Assembly (NCBI GenBank): GCA_002309335.1
Contig: DBXH01000052.1
Location: 1 to 30,604 of the forward strand
Reading direction: 5' to 3'
DNA from: Bacteroidales bacterium UBA1217
GTDB taxonomy: Bacteria > Bacteroidota > Bacteroidia > Bacteroidales > P3
Length of the DNA: 30,604 bases
This document shows positions 30,144 through 30,604 of this stretch, in pieces. The notes below the pieces were generated by a model. That model worked only from the letters and a program-made list of their open reading frames with translations, was not told where the DNA came from and ran no database searches. Each line of letters starts with the position of its first letter. The stretch's first letter is position 1. Made by a program: the position numbers and the translations under genes.

Positions 30144-30176
30144 TTTGAAGATGGGGATGTTTTGGGTGTATCTTTG
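30144..30176 (+). promoter_or_regulatory. Consensus promoter after the ten-bp array
   Basis: TTTG at 30144-30147 (-33) and TATCTTTG at 30169-30176 (-7, exact TAnnTTTG) are separated by 21 bases. Transcription would start near 30182 on the + strand. No + strand gene follows within the window, so the product would be a short non-coding RNA or a transcript antisense to the aroQ-like gene. Confidence 0.65.
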
Positions 30177-30194
30177 CAGCGTCGTTTGAACGGA

Positions 30195-30323
30195 AAACGG
30201 AGAGCGGAGAACGCGACACACCCCGCCGCTGTTTTGCCACGCACAATTCAGCTCTACGCGACACACCCCGCCGCTGTGCGGCACCCCTCTCGTAGAGGGG
30301 AGGGAAACGGAGAGCGGAGAACG
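30195..30323 (+). repeat. Nested direct repeats and paired hairpins
   Basis: AAACGGAGAGCGGAGAACG occurs at 30195-30213 and again at 30305-30323, in perfect copies 110 bases apart. A second perfect 22-base repeat lies at 30211-30232 and 30256-30277. Two hairpins are adjacent: GCCGC-TGT-GCGGC (30270-30282) and CCCCTCT-CGT-AGAGGGG (30284-30300). The spacer from 29837 to 30428 otherwise holds no convincing gene. Confidence 0.85.
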
Positions 30324-30428
30324 AGAGAGGTCTTTGAAATGTTGAAATATAGGTTTTTGAAGATATTATAAAACACATTGGATGCTTTAGAATATCTGTG
30401 CAGTGAAATGATGCTCCATAGAAGGTGG

Positions 30429-30604
30429 TTATTTCAATGCGGTCAATGCCAGGTCGTACCCTTTGAGTCCGAGGCCGCAAATGATTCCCCGGCAGGCGGA
30501 AGTGAGTAGCGAGTGGTGGCGGTACTCCTCGCGGGCAAAGATGTTGCTGATGTCAGCATCGCGTCGTCAACCTTGAAGGTGAGCGAGGCCCAGCTCATTC
30601 CGCT
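30429..30604 (-). pseudogene. aroQ: 3' part of an aroQ-like gene (type II 3-dehydroquinate dehydratase), apparently frameshifted
   Basis: The frame 30570-30429 encodes DISNIFAREEYRHHSLLTS followed by ACRGIICGLGLKGYDLALTALK, which is the C-terminal third of AroQ, the cytosolic enzyme that dehydrates 3-dehydroquinate. The RHHS motif and the CGLG motif are as expected. Upstream the frame hits a TGA at 30567-30569 and the protein-like reading moves to another frame (SGMSWASLTFKVDDA), so a frameshift or assembly error lies near 30552-30570. The histidine expected in the VEVHISN motif is aspartate (ADISNI) at the join. The 5' part lies outside the window. It may be a broken gene or a contig-edge artefact. 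Confidence 0.6.

Noticed and set aside
30036..30371. 111-codon + strand open frame
   Set aside because: It runs through the ten-bp array, a promoter and nested repeats, and has no coding character.

Overview
This window looks like chromosomal DNA of an anaerobic member of the Bacteroidales (phylum Bacteroidota). The basis is the -7 promoter element of the TAnnTTTG type seen before several genes, the near absence of Shine-Dalgarno sequences, proteins ending in type IX secretion (T9SS) sorting domains, a fimbrillin/GLUG surface lipoprotein, an outer-membrane beta-barrel receptor with a carboxypeptidase-regulatory-like N terminus, and a C10 (streptopain-type) protease. The genus cannot be fixed from the sequence alone. 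I found no phage, plasmid, transposase or CRISPR genes.

Layout. 1-443: tRNA-Ser(GGA), its promoter and terminator, then a promoter with a short leader and a terminator-like hairpin ahead of pyrB. 444-2366: pyrB-pyrI (aspartate transcarbamoylase) and a coupled four-helix membrane protein. 2388-5623: divergent surface genes, a lamin-tail-domain secreted protein (-) and a fimbrillin/GLUG lipoprotein (+). 5687-9271 (-): a compact envelope unit, exbB-exbD-tonB, then an ECF sigma factor, its probable anti-sigma factor and a Spy/CpxP-like periplasmic protein, closed by a strong terminator. 9450-10949 (-): secreted C10 cysteine protease. 11030-13530 (-): a P-loop protein and a MutS-like ATPase resembling the KamB/KamC pair of lysine-fermentation clusters. 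14046-15677 (+): T9SS cargo with Fn3-like modules. 15678-16590: a repeat-rich spacer with a 172-bp direct repeat. 16591-17499 (+): phosphate butyryltransferase. 17576-20960 (+): PAS protein, outer-membrane receptor, HsdR-N-like nuclease-fold protein. 28694 down to 20941 (-): a tight seven-gene unit (TPR protein, DedA, a 51-residue membrane peptide, sufS, recN, M23 peptidase, aroK). 28973-29836 (+): an unknown secreted protein. 29837-30428: repeats and a promoter with a 10-bp-phased array. The right edge holds the 3' part of an aroQ-like gene that seems frameshifted.

How the parts fit. The exbBD-tonB genes energise outer-membrane transport and sit beside their own ECF/anti-sigma pair and an envelope-stress protein, so import and stress sensing may share a transcript. 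The KamB/KamC-like pair and phosphate butyryltransferase, only 3 kb apart, both fit amino-acid fermentation to butyrate, although the aminomutase genes are not in the window. aroK and the aroQ fragment belong to the shikimate pathway.

The most unusual material is non-coding. Nine-bp-periodic arrays fill the pyrB-pyrI and exbB-exbD spacers and part of the 15.9-kb spacer. An 11-bp-phased AAACTTT array lies upstream of the Fn3 cargo gene. A 10-bp-phased TCAT array lies immediately before a consensus promoter at 30.1 kb. REP-like hairpins and a repeat containing GGGACAATACA recur in several spacers. I did not find a clearly novel multi-gene system; the arrays and the KamB/KamC-like pair deserve the closest look.
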